33,446 bases of DNA. Source: an uncultured Clostridia bacterium (GTDB lineage: Bacteria > Bacillota > Clostridia > Oscillospirales > Oscillospiraceae). The translations under genes were made by a program, and so were the position numbers. How positions within the stretch are numbered: position 1 is the stretch's first letter; every line of letters starts with the position of its first letter. A model generated the notes under the pieces. It did no database searches. It had not been told where the DNA came from and was given only the letters and a program-made list of their open reading frames with translations. The stretch lies in assembly GCA_947165595.1 (NCBI GenBank), contig CAMVAV010000020.1, positions 1-33,446 on the forward strand, given 5' to 3'. Shown here piece after piece: positions 16,610 to 24,783 of this stretch.

Positions 16610-17024
16610 CGTGGTGATCGCCGGCGTGCTGACGAGCCTGCTGTTCTCCGAGCTGACCGGCCTCTCCGCGGGGCTGGTGGTGCCGGGGTATCTGGCGCTG
16701 TCGCTCCACACGCCGCTGCGGCTTTTGAGCACGCTGGCGGTGGCGCTGCTCTCCGCCCTCGGCTGCCGCGCCCTCTCGGAATACCTGATCCTCTACGGGC
16801 GGCGGCGCTTCGGCGTGCAGCTCGTGCTCGCCTTTTTGCTCAGCGCGCTGCTGGGACGGCTCGGCCCCACGCTGGGGCTGCCGGATGTCGTGGGCGTGCT
16901 GGTGCCCGGCATCCTCGCCCGCGAGATCGACCGGCAGGGCGTCCGCGACGCGCTGCTCGCCGTGACGGCGGTGACGGCGGCGACGGCGCTGCTGGCGCTC
17001 GCGGCGGGCTATCCGCTGCTGTAA
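16599..17024 (+). CDS. pgsC: poly-gamma-glutamate synthase membrane subunit PgsC (CapC)
   Basis: A 141-residue, very hydrophobic protein with about four membrane helices and the PgsC hallmark near the start, SAGLVVPGYLAL. It partners PgsB in the membrane synthase and probably forms part of the export path. The start is a TTG within the end of pgsB, preceded by GGGGGAGGAG; homology to PgsC begins just after it. Length matches the family (about 150). The next gene follows after 15 bases. Confidence 0.93.
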   Translation: MYDSVVIAGVLTSLLFSELTGLSAGLVVPGYLALSLHTPLRLLSTLAVALLSALGCRALSEYLILYGRRRFGVQLVLAFLLSALLGRLGPTLGLPDVVGVLVPGILAREIDRQGVRDALLAVTAVTAATALLALAAGYPLL

Positions 17025-17039
17025 GGGGAGGGAGATCGC

Positions 17040-18101
17040 GTGAAAAAAATCGGAACGGGATACCTGCTCGCCGCGGCGCTGACGCTGCTCGTATCGCTCT
17101 GCACGGGAATGCTGCTCTCCGCGCCCGCTCCGGCGGCGGACCGGGACGTGAAGCTGGACGCGGCGGCGCGGATGCGCTCGTGCATGGACCGGGTCAAAGA
17201 GTATAAGGAGGAGCTCGGGCTCGGGATCAGCGCCGACGACCTGCGGGAAACGGGCATGATCGGCGAGCCCTACACCTTCATCACCACCACCAGCGGCGCG
17301 CTGGAGGCGAAGCGCACCACGGCGGACCCGGATATGGCGGCGCTGCTCGTGCAGATGCTCCGTGAGGCGGGCGTCCGCTCCGGGGACACGGTCGGCGCGG
17401 GCTTTTCCGGCTCCTTTCCGGCGCTGAACCTCGCGGTGCTCTCCGCCTGCGCCGCCATGGACGTGCGCGTGGTCTGCATCGCCTCGGTCGGCGCGTCCAC
17501 CTACGGCGCGAACCAGCCGGAGCTGACCTTCCCGGACATGGCGCTGCGCCTCGCCGCCGACGGGCTGATCCCCGCCGCGCCCGACGCGTTTTCCATGGGC
17601 GGCTGGCGCGACTGCGGGCTGGATATGGACGAGACGCTCGCCGCGGAGATCCGCGCGCGGCTTGAGCGGAGCGGCGTCCCGATGCTGTATGAGGAGGATT
17701 ATTCCGAGAATATCCGTGCGCGGATGCGGCTCTATGAGGAAAAGGGGCCGATTTCCTGCTTCATCGGCGTCGGAGGCAACCTGACGACCATCGGACAGGG
17801 GGAGGACACCGTCCCCTACGGCCTGGTAAAGCCGTACACGATTCGGTCGGTCAACGAGGGCAGCGGCCTCATGGAGATCTACAACGCCTCGGGGCTGCCG
17901 GTGCTGCACTTGCTGAACATCAAGCGCCTTGTCGCGGACTACGGCCTGCCCTACGACCCGGAGCGGCCCACAGTGCCGGGGGAGAGCGCGATCTACTTTA
18001 CAAGGCGCTTCCCGCCCGCCGCGGCGGTGCTGGGACTCGCGGCTGCGGGGGCGATCCTCGCGCTGGGCCGCGCAAGGCGCAAAAGGGAGGAAGACGCATG
18101 A
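17040..18101 (+). CDS. pgsW: poly-gamma-glutamate system protein PgsW
   Basis: The 353-residue protein resembles the poly-gamma-glutamate system protein (TIGR04332 type, PgsW), which I recall as replacing PgsA/CapA in some bacteria. It has an N-terminal signal/anchor (residues about 7-28), a large extracytoplasmic domain containing GAGFSGSFPALNLAVLSA and SVGASTYGANQPELT, and a C-terminal membrane helix (about 327-344) followed by a basic tail. It therefore faces outward and is held at both ends. The start is a GTG with GGGGAGGGAG upstream. It overlaps the next gene by 4 bases. No PgsA or PgsE homologue is present. Its biochemical role is not known to me. Confidence 0.85.
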   Translation: MKKIGTGYLLAAALTLLVSLCTGMLLSAPAPAADRDVKLDAAARMRSCMDRVKEYKEELGLGISADDLRETGMIGEPYTFITTTSGALEAKRTTADPDMAALLVQMLREAGVRSGDTVGAGFSGSFPALNLAVLSACAAMDVRVVCIASVGASTYGANQPELTFPDMALRLAADGLIPAAPDAFSMGGWRDCGLDMDETLAAEIRARLERSGVPMLYEEDYSENIRARMRLYEEKGPISCFIGVGGNLTTIGQGEDTVPYGLVKPYTIRSVNEGSGLMEIYNASGLPVLHLLNIKRLVADYGLPYDPERPTVPGESAIYFTRRFPPAAAVLGLAAAGAILALGRARRKREEDA

Positions 18102-18997
18102 GACGGCTGACGGCGATCTGTCTTTCGCTCGCGCTGCTGCTGACGGCGGGCTGCGCGGCGCGGGAGCCCGCCCCGGCGAAGCCTTCCCCCGCGCCGGAGA
18201 CACCCGCGGCGGCGGAGCCGCAGACGGTGACGGAGCCGCCTGCGGCCGGGGAACAGACGCCCGCGGCGGCGATCGGCCTGTCCGCTCTGCCGGAGGAGCC
18301 GTCGGAGTGGACGCTCGCGGACTTCGCGCCGGAGCTGTGCGCCGGGACCGCCGCGGAGGAGCGCTGTGCCGTCGCGGAGGGGACCGAGTGGGAAAACACG
18401 GTCGTCGTGCGGCGCGGCGCGGCGGAGGGCCCGACGCTTTACATCGTCGGCGGCGTCCACGGGGACGAGACCGCGGGCTGGACGGCGGCGAACCTGCTCA
18501 AGGAGCTGTGTCCGCGGGCGGGGACGGTCTGCGTCCTGAGCCCCGCGAACACCTACGGCGCGGAGCACGACCAGCGCAAGACCCGCTCGCAGCGCGATCT
18601 CAACCGCTGCTTCCCCGGCGACGCGGAGGGCTGGGACGCGGAGCAGATCGCCGCGTCGATCTACGCCGACATCGCGGCAAGACAGCCCGCGCTGGTGCTG
18701 GACCTGCACGAGACGAAGGGACCGCAGGCGGACGCGCCGGAGCGGGACGACCTGCGCAACGCGATCATCGTCTATGACGTCGCGCCCATTGCCGATCTTG
18801 TGTGGGAGCTGGCGGCGGAGGGGGAGCTGACGCTGCTCGGCTCGCCGCCGGAGGGAAGCGTCAACCGGACGGTCAGCGCGGAGCTGGGCATCCCGGTCAT
18901 CACGCTGGAGACGTGGCGCGGCGAGGAACTGTCCCTGCGCGTGGCGCGGCAGCTCCGCTTCGCGGAGGACGTGCTGCGGTTTTACGGAATGCTGTAG
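18098..18997 (+). CDS. lipoprotein of the succinylglutamate desuccinylase/aspartoacylase family
   Basis: A zinc-dependent amidohydrolase of the M14-like AstE/AspA group. Zinc ligands are visible as His121 and Glu124 in GGVHGDE, and His204 in DLHE. The N-terminus is a lipoprotein signal (LLLTAGC), followed by an Ala/Pro/Glu-rich spacer to about residue 60, so it acts outside the cell on the membrane surface; most family members are cytoplasmic. Translation is coupled to pgsW (4-base overlap). Known relatives cut N-acyl-aspartate or succinyl-glutamate; next to pgs genes it may cut gamma-glutamyl polymer or its ends, which is inference. It shares domain and motifs with the last gene of this block but is shorter and otherwise divergent. 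Confidence 0.85.
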   Translation: MRRLTAICLSLALLLTAGCAAREPAPAKPSPAPETPAAAEPQTVTEPPAAGEQTPAAAIGLSALPEEPSEWTLADFAPELCAGTAAEERCAVAEGTEWENTVVVRRGAAEGPTLYIVGGVHGDETAGWTAANLLKELCPRAGTVCVLSPANTYGAEHDQRKTRSQRDLNRCFPGDAEGWDAEQIAASIYADIAARQPALVLDLHETKGPQADAPERDDLRNAIIVYDVAPIADLVWELAAEGELTLLGSPPEGSVNRTVSAELGIPVITLETWRGEELSLRVARQLRFAEDVLRFYGML

Positions 18998-19049
18998 CGC
19001 GCCGAATGAGCGCAAGGGAGGGCGGCGAAAAAACGGGGGCAGAAGGGGA

Positions 19050-19077
19050 TAGACAAATCGTTCACAATGTGTTAATA
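19050..19077 (+). promoter_or_regulatory. possible internal promoter before the GGT genes
   Basis: TAGACA at 19050-19055, a 16-base spacer, TTAATA at 19072-19077, in an AT-rich 170-base gap inside an otherwise tightly packed, GC-rich block. It would allow the GGT and transporter genes to be expressed apart from pgsBCW. Both boxes deviate from consensus. Confidence 0.35.
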
Positions 19078-19167
19078 TTTGCATTGCAGCAATCACCAAA
19101 CACCTGCGGAGAATAAATGGGAGATTTGGTGAAAATTGACGGAAAAGCGGAAAGGAGAAAGGATGAC

Positions 19168-21018
19168 ATGAAAAGAATGCTGGCTCTTGTTCTGGCGCTT
19201 GTGATGTGCCTTGCGTTCGCTGCCTGCGGACAGAGCACCCCACAGCCGGCGGCCCCGGCTCAGCCGGAGACGCCCGCGACGACGACACCGGCAACGCCCG
19301 AGCCCACGCCGGAGCCGCCCGCGCCCGAGGCGCCGAAGCTGACCCCCGCCTACTCGGTGGAGGGCTTCGAGACGGTGGACGCGGAGGGCAACCGCATCAC
19401 CACCGGACGTGACGCCACCGCGTCGACGGCCATGGCGACGGCCTCCAAGTACGAGGTCTCCCAGGTCGGCGCGGAGATCATGCAGAAGGGCGGCAACGCC
19501 GTCGACGCCGCGGTTGCGATGGGCTTCGCGCTCGGCGTGTGCGAGCCGTTCACCTCCGGCCTCGGCGGCGGCGGCCTGTGCACGATCCACACGGCCTCCG
19601 GCGAGAACTACTTCATCGACTTCCGCGAGGTCGCGCCCGCCGCGGCGACGCTGGACCTCTACCTCGACGCGGAGGGGAAGAGCAACGGCAGCACCGTCAA
19701 GGGCGGCCTGGCCTCCGGCGTTCCCGGCGAGGTGGCGGGCCTTCTGTACCTGCTGGAGAACTACGGCTCAGGCAACCTGACGCGCCAGCAGGTCATGGAG
19801 CCCGCGATCCGCATCGCGACGGAGGGATTCACCGTCTCCCAGTACTGCGCCAACGCGATCTCCGACGCCTATGAGAAGGCGGTGGAGTTCCCCGAGATGC
19901 AGGACGTCTACTGGAACGAGCTGGGGCTTCCCTATGAGACCGGCGACGTGATCGCCAACCCCGACCTCGCCAAGGCGCTGCAGAAGATCTCCGACGAGGG
20001 CCGCGACGGCTTCTACAAGGGCGAGATCGCGCAGGCGGTCGTCGACACCCTGAAGAAGTACGGCGGCGTGATGACCACCGAGGACCTCGCCAACTACGAG
20101 GTCATGGTCCACGAGCCCGTCACCGGCACCTACCGCGGCTATCAGGTCATCTCCTCGCCCCCGCCCTCCTCCGGCGGCACGCACCTGATCGAGATCCTGA
20201 ACATCCTCGAGAACTTTGACGTCGGCTCCATGAAGGTCAACTCCCCGGAGTATATCCACCTGCTTGCCGAGACCTTCAAGCTCTCCTACGCCGACCGCGC
20301 GCAGTATATGGCGGACACCGCCTTCGCGGACGTCCCGCTCGAGGGCCTGACCAGCAAGGAGTACGCCAAGACCCGCGCCGCGCTCATCGACCTCAGCCAG
20401 GCGAAGGAGCCGGTGGACTTCGGCGATCCGACGCTCTTTGAGCACACCGACACCACGCACTACTCCGTCGCCGACGCCGAGGGCAACTGCGTCGCCATCA
20501 CCAAGACCATCAACTACTACTTCGGCAGCGGCGTGATGGTCGGCGGCTGGGGCTTCATGATGAACAACCAGATGGACGACTTCTCCACCGATCCGGAGAG
20601 CGTCAACAAGATCGAGCCGGGCAAGAAGCCCCTGTCCTCCATGAGCCCCACCGTGGTGCTCAAGGAAGACGGCACGCCCTTCATGGTGCTCGGCACGCCC
20701 GGCGGCGCGCGCATCTTCGCCTCCGTGGCGCAGATCATCACCCGCGTGATCGACAGCAACATCCCGCTGCACGACGCGATCAGCATCCCGAAGATCTGGA
20801 ACAACGGCCCGAAGAACAATCTCCAGTACGAGACGCCGCTCAAGGGCTACGAGGACTTTGCCGTGACCGAGGAGACCGTCAAGGCGCTCGAGGAGATGGG
20901 ACACGGCGAGATCAAGACCGCCGCCTCCGGCGCGGTGCAGGCGATCCAGTTTATGGACGACGGCACCCTGTACGGTACCGCCGACCCGCGTCAGGACGGC
21001 AAGGCCGTCGGCTTCTGA
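19168..21018 (+). CDS. lipoprotein gamma-glutamyltransferase 1
   Basis: An Ntn-hydrolase that cuts itself into two chains and then hydrolyses or transfers gamma-glutamyl groups. The family fold is clear: KGGNAVDAAVAMGFALGV and TSGLGGGGLCTIH near the start, LSSMSPTVVLK and GTPGGARIF late. The predicted nucleophile is Thr429, at the front of TTHYSVADAEGN, the classical GGT/CapD cleavage site. The start at 19168 gives a lipoprotein signal (LVMCLAFAACG) after AAAGGAGAAAGG; a Pro/Ala/Thr/Glu-rich linker follows. It is thus anchored outside the membrane, where GGTs of Bacillus degrade poly-gamma-glutamate and CapD of B. anthracis links the polymer to peptidoglycan. Which of these it does cannot be told. 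At 616 residues it is slightly long because of the linker. Confidence 0.93.
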   Translation: MKRMLALVLALVMCLAFAACGQSTPQPAAPAQPETPATTTPATPEPTPEPPAPEAPKLTPAYSVEGFETVDAEGNRITTGRDATASTAMATASKYEVSQVGAEIMQKGGNAVDAAVAMGFALGVCEPFTSGLGGGGLCTIHTASGENYFIDFREVAPAAATLDLYLDAEGKSNGSTVKGGLASGVPGEVAGLLYLLENYGSGNLTRQQVMEPAIRIATEGFTVSQYCANAISDAYEKAVEFPEMQDVYWNELGLPYETGDVIANPDLAKALQKISDEGRDGFYKGEIAQAVVDTLKKYGGVMTTEDLANYEVMVHEPVTGTYRGYQVISSPPPSSGGTHLIEILNILENFDVGSMKVNSPEYIHLLAETFKLSYADRAQYMADTAFADVPLEGLTSKEYAKTRAALIDLSQAKEPVDFGDPTLFEHTDTTHYSVADAEGNCVAITKTINYYFGSGVMVGGWGFMMNNQMDDFSTDPESVNKIEPGKKPLSSMSPTVVLKEDGTPFMVLGTPGGARIFASVAQIITRVIDSNIPLHDAISIPKIWNNGPKNNLQYETPLKGYEDFAVTEETVKALEEMGHGEIKTAASGAVQAIQFMDDGTLYGTADPRQDGKAVGF

Positions 21019-21040
21019 GCCGAAAAGAGAAGTCAGCTCC

Positions 21041-21068
21041 CTTCTCCGCCGCTTATGCGGCGGAGAAG
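21041..21068 (+). other. intercistronic 12-bp hairpin without T-run
   Basis: CTTCTCCGCCGC and GCGGCGGAGAAG pair perfectly around TTAT. It lies between the two GGT genes. Without a T-run it is unlikely to stop transcription fully; it may stabilise the upstream mRNA or cause partial attenuation. Confidence 0.6.
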
Positions 21069-21112
21069 CGCTGAAATAAAAGTGCGTTCAGTTTAAAAAG
21101 GAGGAAAAAAAG

Positions 21113-22996
21113 GTGAAAAAGAGGAAAATGCTTTCGTTCATTCTGGCGATGATCATGCTGCTGTCTCTTGCGGCCTGCGGCCAGACCCAGCAGCCCGCCC
21201 AGCCGGCGCAGCCCGCTCAGCCCGAGCAGCCGGCGCAGCCCGCCCAGCCGGCGGAGCCCGCGCAGCCCGCGGAGCCCGCTCCCGCGGCGGACGACGGCGT
21301 ATGGCTTCCCTATGACGAGAATCTGCAGACCAAGCGCACCGACCGCGATGCGACCGGCACGAAGGGCGCGGTTGCCAGCTCGAGTTGGTACGCCTCCAAG
21401 GCGGGCCTCGACGTGCTGCAGGCAGGCGGCAACGCCGTGGACGCGGCGATCGCCACCTCCTACACGCTCGGCGTCGCCGAGCCCTACACCTCCGGCCTCG
21501 GCGGCGGCGGCTTCATGATCATCTACGAGGCCGCCACCAAGAAGGTCACCGTCATCGATTACCGCGAGATCGCGCCCGCCAACGCCACGCCGCAGATGTG
21601 GCTGGACGACGAGGGCAACGTCAAGATGTTCGTCACCGCCGACGGCGAGGAGCTCAACGGCGAGTATTCCAGCCTTTCCCAGCTCGGCGGCATGGCGGCG
21701 GGCACCCCGGGCGAGGTCGCCGGCATGGAGTATGCCTTCGAGCACTTCGGCTCCGGCACGCTGACCCGCCAGCAGCTCATGCAGCCCGCCATCGACCTTG
21801 CCAACAACGGCTACATCGTCACCGTGACGATGAAGACCTGCACCGAGGACGAGTACTATGAGGCGTCCCGCATGCCCGAGGTCGCCGGCTACTATCTCGA
21901 CGACGTCGGCCTGCCGCTCGAGGTCGGCACCACCTGGACGAACAAGGATCTCGCCAAGACGCTGCAGATGATCGCGGACGGCGGCGCGGACGCGTTCTAC
22001 AAGGGCGAGGTCGCGCAGGCGATCGTGGATACCCTGAAGAAGTACGGCGGCGTGATGACCACCGAGGACCTTGCCAACTACAAGGTCGAGGTGCGCGAGC
22101 CCGTCACCTCCACCTACCGCGACTACACGATCTACTCCCTGCCCCCGGCGTCCTCCGGCGGCACGCACCTGATCGAGGCGCTCAACATCCTCGAGAACTT
22201 CGACATGAAGTCCTACGGCGTCAACACCGCGGATTACATCCACCTGTATTCCGAGGTGTTCAAGATGGCCTTTGCCGACCGCGCCAAGTACATGGCGGAC
22301 ACCGCCTTCACGGAGGTCCCGCTCGCGGGCCTGACCAGCAAGGACTACGCCAAGAAGCTCGCGGAGAAGATCGACATGGCGACGAGCGGCACCTATGAGG
22401 CGGACAACCCGATCCCGTACGAGTCCAGCTCCACGACCTCCTTCTCCGTGATCGACCAGTGGGGCAACATGGTCGCCTGCACCCAGACCATCAACGACTT
22501 CTACGGCAACAAGGTCGCCATCCCCGGCTACGGCTTCATCATGAACGACGAGATGGACGACTTCTCCTCCGATCCGGAGAGCGTCAACTGCGTCGCCGGC
22601 GGCAAGCGCCCGCTCAGCTCCATGTCCCCGTCCATCGTGCTCTACCCCGACGGCACGCCCTTCCTGACGATCGGCACGCCGGGCGGCCTGCGCATCTGGC
22701 CGACCATCACCCAGATCGTCGAGCGCATGATCGACTACGATATGGACATTCAGGACGCGATCGACACCGCGCGTATCTTCGACAACCACAAGATGGTGCT
22801 CTACTATGAGTCCGACGGCGTGACGCCCGTGACGCCCGAGGTCGTCGCCGAGCTGGAGGCCAGAGGCCACGAGACGGGCGACAAGGGCTCCTGGAACCTG
22901 TTCTTCGGCGGCGTGCAGGGCATTGAGATCCTCAAGGACGGCACGCTGCGCGGCGGCGCCGATCCGCGTCGTGACGGCAAGGCGCTTGCCTATTGA
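21113..22996 (+). CDS. lipoprotein gamma-glutamyltransferase 2
   Basis: A second GGT-family enzyme, clearly homologous along its length to the previous gene: AGGNAVDAAIATSYTLGVAEPY, LKKYGGVMTTEDLANY, PLSSMSPSIVLYPDG, GTPGGLRIW. Its predicted nucleophile is Thr441, but the motif is TTSFSV rather than TTHYSV, so the residue after the Thr pair differs between the paralogues. The signal LSLAACG is a perfect lipobox, followed by a repetitive Gln-Pro-Ala linker. The start is GTG after AAAAAGGAGG. The divergence suggests split tasks, for example hydrolysis versus transfer, or ends of different stereochemistry; this is inference. It lies 30 bases before the triple-domain lipoprotein gene. Confidence 0.92.
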   Translation: MKKRKMLSFILAMIMLLSLAACGQTQQPAQPAQPAQPEQPAQPAQPAEPAQPAEPAPAADDGVWLPYDENLQTKRTDRDATGTKGAVASSSWYASKAGLDVLQAGGNAVDAAIATSYTLGVAEPYTSGLGGGGFMIIYEAATKKVTVIDYREIAPANATPQMWLDDEGNVKMFVTADGEELNGEYSSLSQLGGMAAGTPGEVAGMEYAFEHFGSGTLTRQQLMQPAIDLANNGYIVTVTMKTCTEDEYYEASRMPEVAGYYLDDVGLPLEVGTTWTNKDLAKTLQMIADGGADAFYKGEVAQAIVDTLKKYGGVMTTEDLANYKVEVREPVTSTYRDYTIYSLPPASSGGTHLIEALNILENFDMKSYGVNTADYIHLYSEVFKMAFADRAKYMADTAFTEVPLAGLTSKDYAKKLAEKIDMATSGTYEADNPIPYESSSTTSFSVIDQWGNMVACTQTINDFYGNKVAIPGYGFIMNDEMDDFSSDPESVNCVAGGKRPLSSMSPSIVLYPDGTPFLTIGTPGGLRIWPTITQIVERMIDYDMDIQDAIDTARIFDNHKMVLYYESDGVTPVTPEVVAELEARGHETGDKGSWNLFFGGVQGIEILKDGTLRGGADPRRDGKALAY

Positions 22997-23026
22997 TGAT
23001 CCATAAGGCCGGAAAGGAAACGTACT

Positions 23027-24721
23027 ATGAAAAGGAAACTCTTTGCCCTTCTGATGGCGTTTGCCATGGCGCTCGCGCTCGTCGCGTGCGCCGAGGAGGG
23101 CACGACCACCACCGACCTGCCCGCGCCGCCGCATCCCCCGGTTGACAGCGGCAGCGGCTCCGGCGGCGCCGCGGGCTCCGGCAGCGGCGCGGCGGGCGGT
23201 CAGGGCGCGGGCATTGCCGAATTTCCGGCGCTCGTCACCTCCGGCGGACAGAGCGCCGACTATCAGATGATCGGCACGGTCATGGGCAAGCTGGGCATGG
23301 ACTTCACGCTCAACAACCTGGCGACCTCCGCCGACCTCGGCGACGCGAAGACGCTCATCGTCGTGGTGGGCGGCTCGTCCAAGGGCCTCGGCGCCGCGGG
23401 TATCGACGCGGACGGCGAGCTGGCGCGCGTGGCGGAGCTGATCGACGGCGCGAAGAGCAAGGGGCTGACCGTCATCGTGATGCACACGGGCGGCGCGGCC
23501 AGGCGCGGCGATCTGTCCGACAAGTTTATCAAGCCGATCTTCGAGAAGGCGGACTACGCCATCGTGGTCTCCGCCGGCGATTCGGACGGTTTGATGTCCG
23601 GCATCTGCGCCCAGAACAACATCCCGATGGACACCATCGACAGCATCAGCGACGTGACAAGCGTGCTTCCCACCGCCTTCAGCGGCGGAGGAGGCGGCGC
23701 GGCGGCGGGCTCCGGCACGGGCGCTGCCCAGTTCCCGGCGCTCGTCACCTCCGGCGGACAGAGCGCCGACTACCAGATGATCGGCACGGTCATGGGCAAG
23801 CTGGGCATGGACTTCACGCTCAACAACCTGGCGACCTCCGCCGACCTCGGCGACGCGAAGACGCTCATCGTCGTGGTGGGCGGCTCGTCCAAGGGCCTCG
23901 GCGCCGCGGGCATCGACGCGGACGGCGAGCTGGCGCGCGTATCGGAGCTGATCGACGGCGCGAAGGGCAAGGGCCTGACCGTCATCGTGATGCACACGGG
24001 CGGCGCGGCCCGGCGCGGCGACCTGTCCGACAAGTTCATCAAGCCGATTTTCGAGAAGGCGGACTACGCCATCGTGGTCTCCGCCGGCGACGCGGACGGC
24101 CTGATGTCCGGCATCTGCTCCGGCAAGGGCATTCCGATGACCGCCATCAACAGCATCAGCGACGTGACCACCGCGCTCCCCGCCGTGTTCGGCGGCGGAG
24201 GCTCCGCGGCGGGCGCGCCCGCGGCGCCGGCGGCGTCGGGCGCGGGCTTTGCCGAGTTCCCGGCGCTCGTCACCTCCGGCGGACAGAGCGCCGACTACCA
24301 GATGATCGGCACGGTCATGGGCAAGCTGGGCATGGACTTCACGCTCAACAACCTGGCGACCTCCGCCGACCTCGGCGACGCGAAGACGCTCATCGTCGTG
24401 GTGGGCGGCTCGTCCAAGGGCCTCGGCGCCGCGGGTATCGACGCGGACGGCGAGCTGGCGCGCGTGTCGGAGCTGATCGACGGCGCGAAGGGCAAGGGCC
24501 TGTCCGTCATCGTGATGCACACGGGCGGCGCGGCCCGGCGCGGCGATCTGTCCGACAAGTTCATCAAGCCGATCTTCGAGAAGGCGGACTACGCCATCGT
24601 GGTCGGCTCCGGCGACGCGGACGGTCTGATGTCCGGCATCTGCACCAACAAGGGGATCCCGATGGAAACCATCAACAGCATCAGCGACGTGACCACCGCG
24701 CTCCCTGCCGCATTCAAGTGA
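23027..24721 (+). CDS. lipoprotein with three near-identical DUF6305-like domains
   Basis: The 564-residue protein starts with a lipoprotein signal (LALVACAEE) and an acidic/Pro/Gly linker, then has three copies of a ~150-residue domain beginning near residues 67, 237 and 412, joined by Gly/Ser/Ala linkers. Each has PALVTSGGQSADYQMIGTV, LIVVVGGSSKGLGAAGID, VIVMHTGGAARRGDLSDKF and a C-terminal ISDVT region, a Rossmann-like alternation of strands and Gly-rich loops. From memory this matches the family named DUF6305, usually a single domain and with no known function. The position between GGTs and a permease suggests a surface binding protein for gamma-glutamyl products. The arginine-containing loop (GGAARRGDLSD) could bind carboxylates. 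Family name and role are inference; the triplication is plain. Confidence 0.85.
   Translation: MKRKLFALLMAFAMALALVACAEEGTTTTDLPAPPHPPVDSGSGSGGAAGSGSGAAGGQGAGIAEFPALVTSGGQSADYQMIGTVMGKLGMDFTLNNLATSADLGDAKTLIVVVGGSSKGLGAAGIDADGELARVAELIDGAKSKGLTVIVMHTGGAARRGDLSDKFIKPIFEKADYAIVVSAGDSDGLMSGICAQNNIPMDTIDSISDVTSVLPTAFSGGGGGAAAGSGTGAAQFPALVTSGGQSADYQMIGTVMGKLGMDFTLNNLATSADLGDAKTLIVVVGGSSKGLGAAGIDADGELARVSELIDGAKGKGLTVIVMHTGGAARRGDLSDKFIKPIFEKADYAIVVSAGDADGLMSGICSGKGIPMTAINSISDVTTALPAVFGGGGSAAGAPAAPAASGAGFAEFPALVTSGGQSADYQMIGTVMGKLGMDFTLNNLATSADLGDAKTLIVVVGGSSKGLGAAGIDADGELARVSELIDGAKGKGLSVIVMHTGGAARRGDLSDKFIKPIFEKADYAIVVGSGDADGLMSGICTNKGIPMETINSISDVTTALPAAFK
23222..24719 (+). repeat. three tandem ~460-base coding repeats, periods 510 and 525
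   Basis: The same DNA stretch starts at 23225, 23735 and 24260, with long runs identical or differing only at scattered bases. Differences cluster in the linkers and the last ~60 bases of each unit. Such DNA-level identity implies recent duplication or ongoing gene conversion. Confidence 0.9.
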
Positions 24722-24735
24722 TCCCCTGATCCATG

Positions 24736-24760
24736 GGGGAGGCGGCGCGGCCGCTTCCCC
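24736..24760 (+). other. intercistronic GC-rich hairpin
   Basis: GGGGAGGCGGC (24736-24746) pairs with GCCGCTTCCCC (24750-24760) with one G-T pair around a 3-base loop. It lacks a T-run. It lies between the triple-domain lipoprotein and permease genes and may tune their relative expression, since binding proteins are needed in excess over permeases. Confidence 0.5.
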
Positions 24761-24783
24761 CCGTTCCTAAACTGGAGGTTTCT

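Noticed and set aside
18998-19167. A riboswitch or T-box in the gap before the first GGT gene
   Set aside because: I found no recognisable conserved core (no T-box motif, no glutamine or glycine riboswitch features); only a weak promoter and a ribosome site.
21053-24520. A very long open frame on the minus strand, antisense to the GGT and triple-domain genes
   Set aside because: It is the mirror of strongly biased GC-rich codons; its composition (His, Asp, Arg, Val, Gly runs) is not protein-like and it has no ribosome site.
23222-24719. CRISPR or other spacer-repeat array
   Set aside because: The repeats are ~460-base coding units in frame within one lipoprotein gene, with linker differences, not short repeats with unique spacers.
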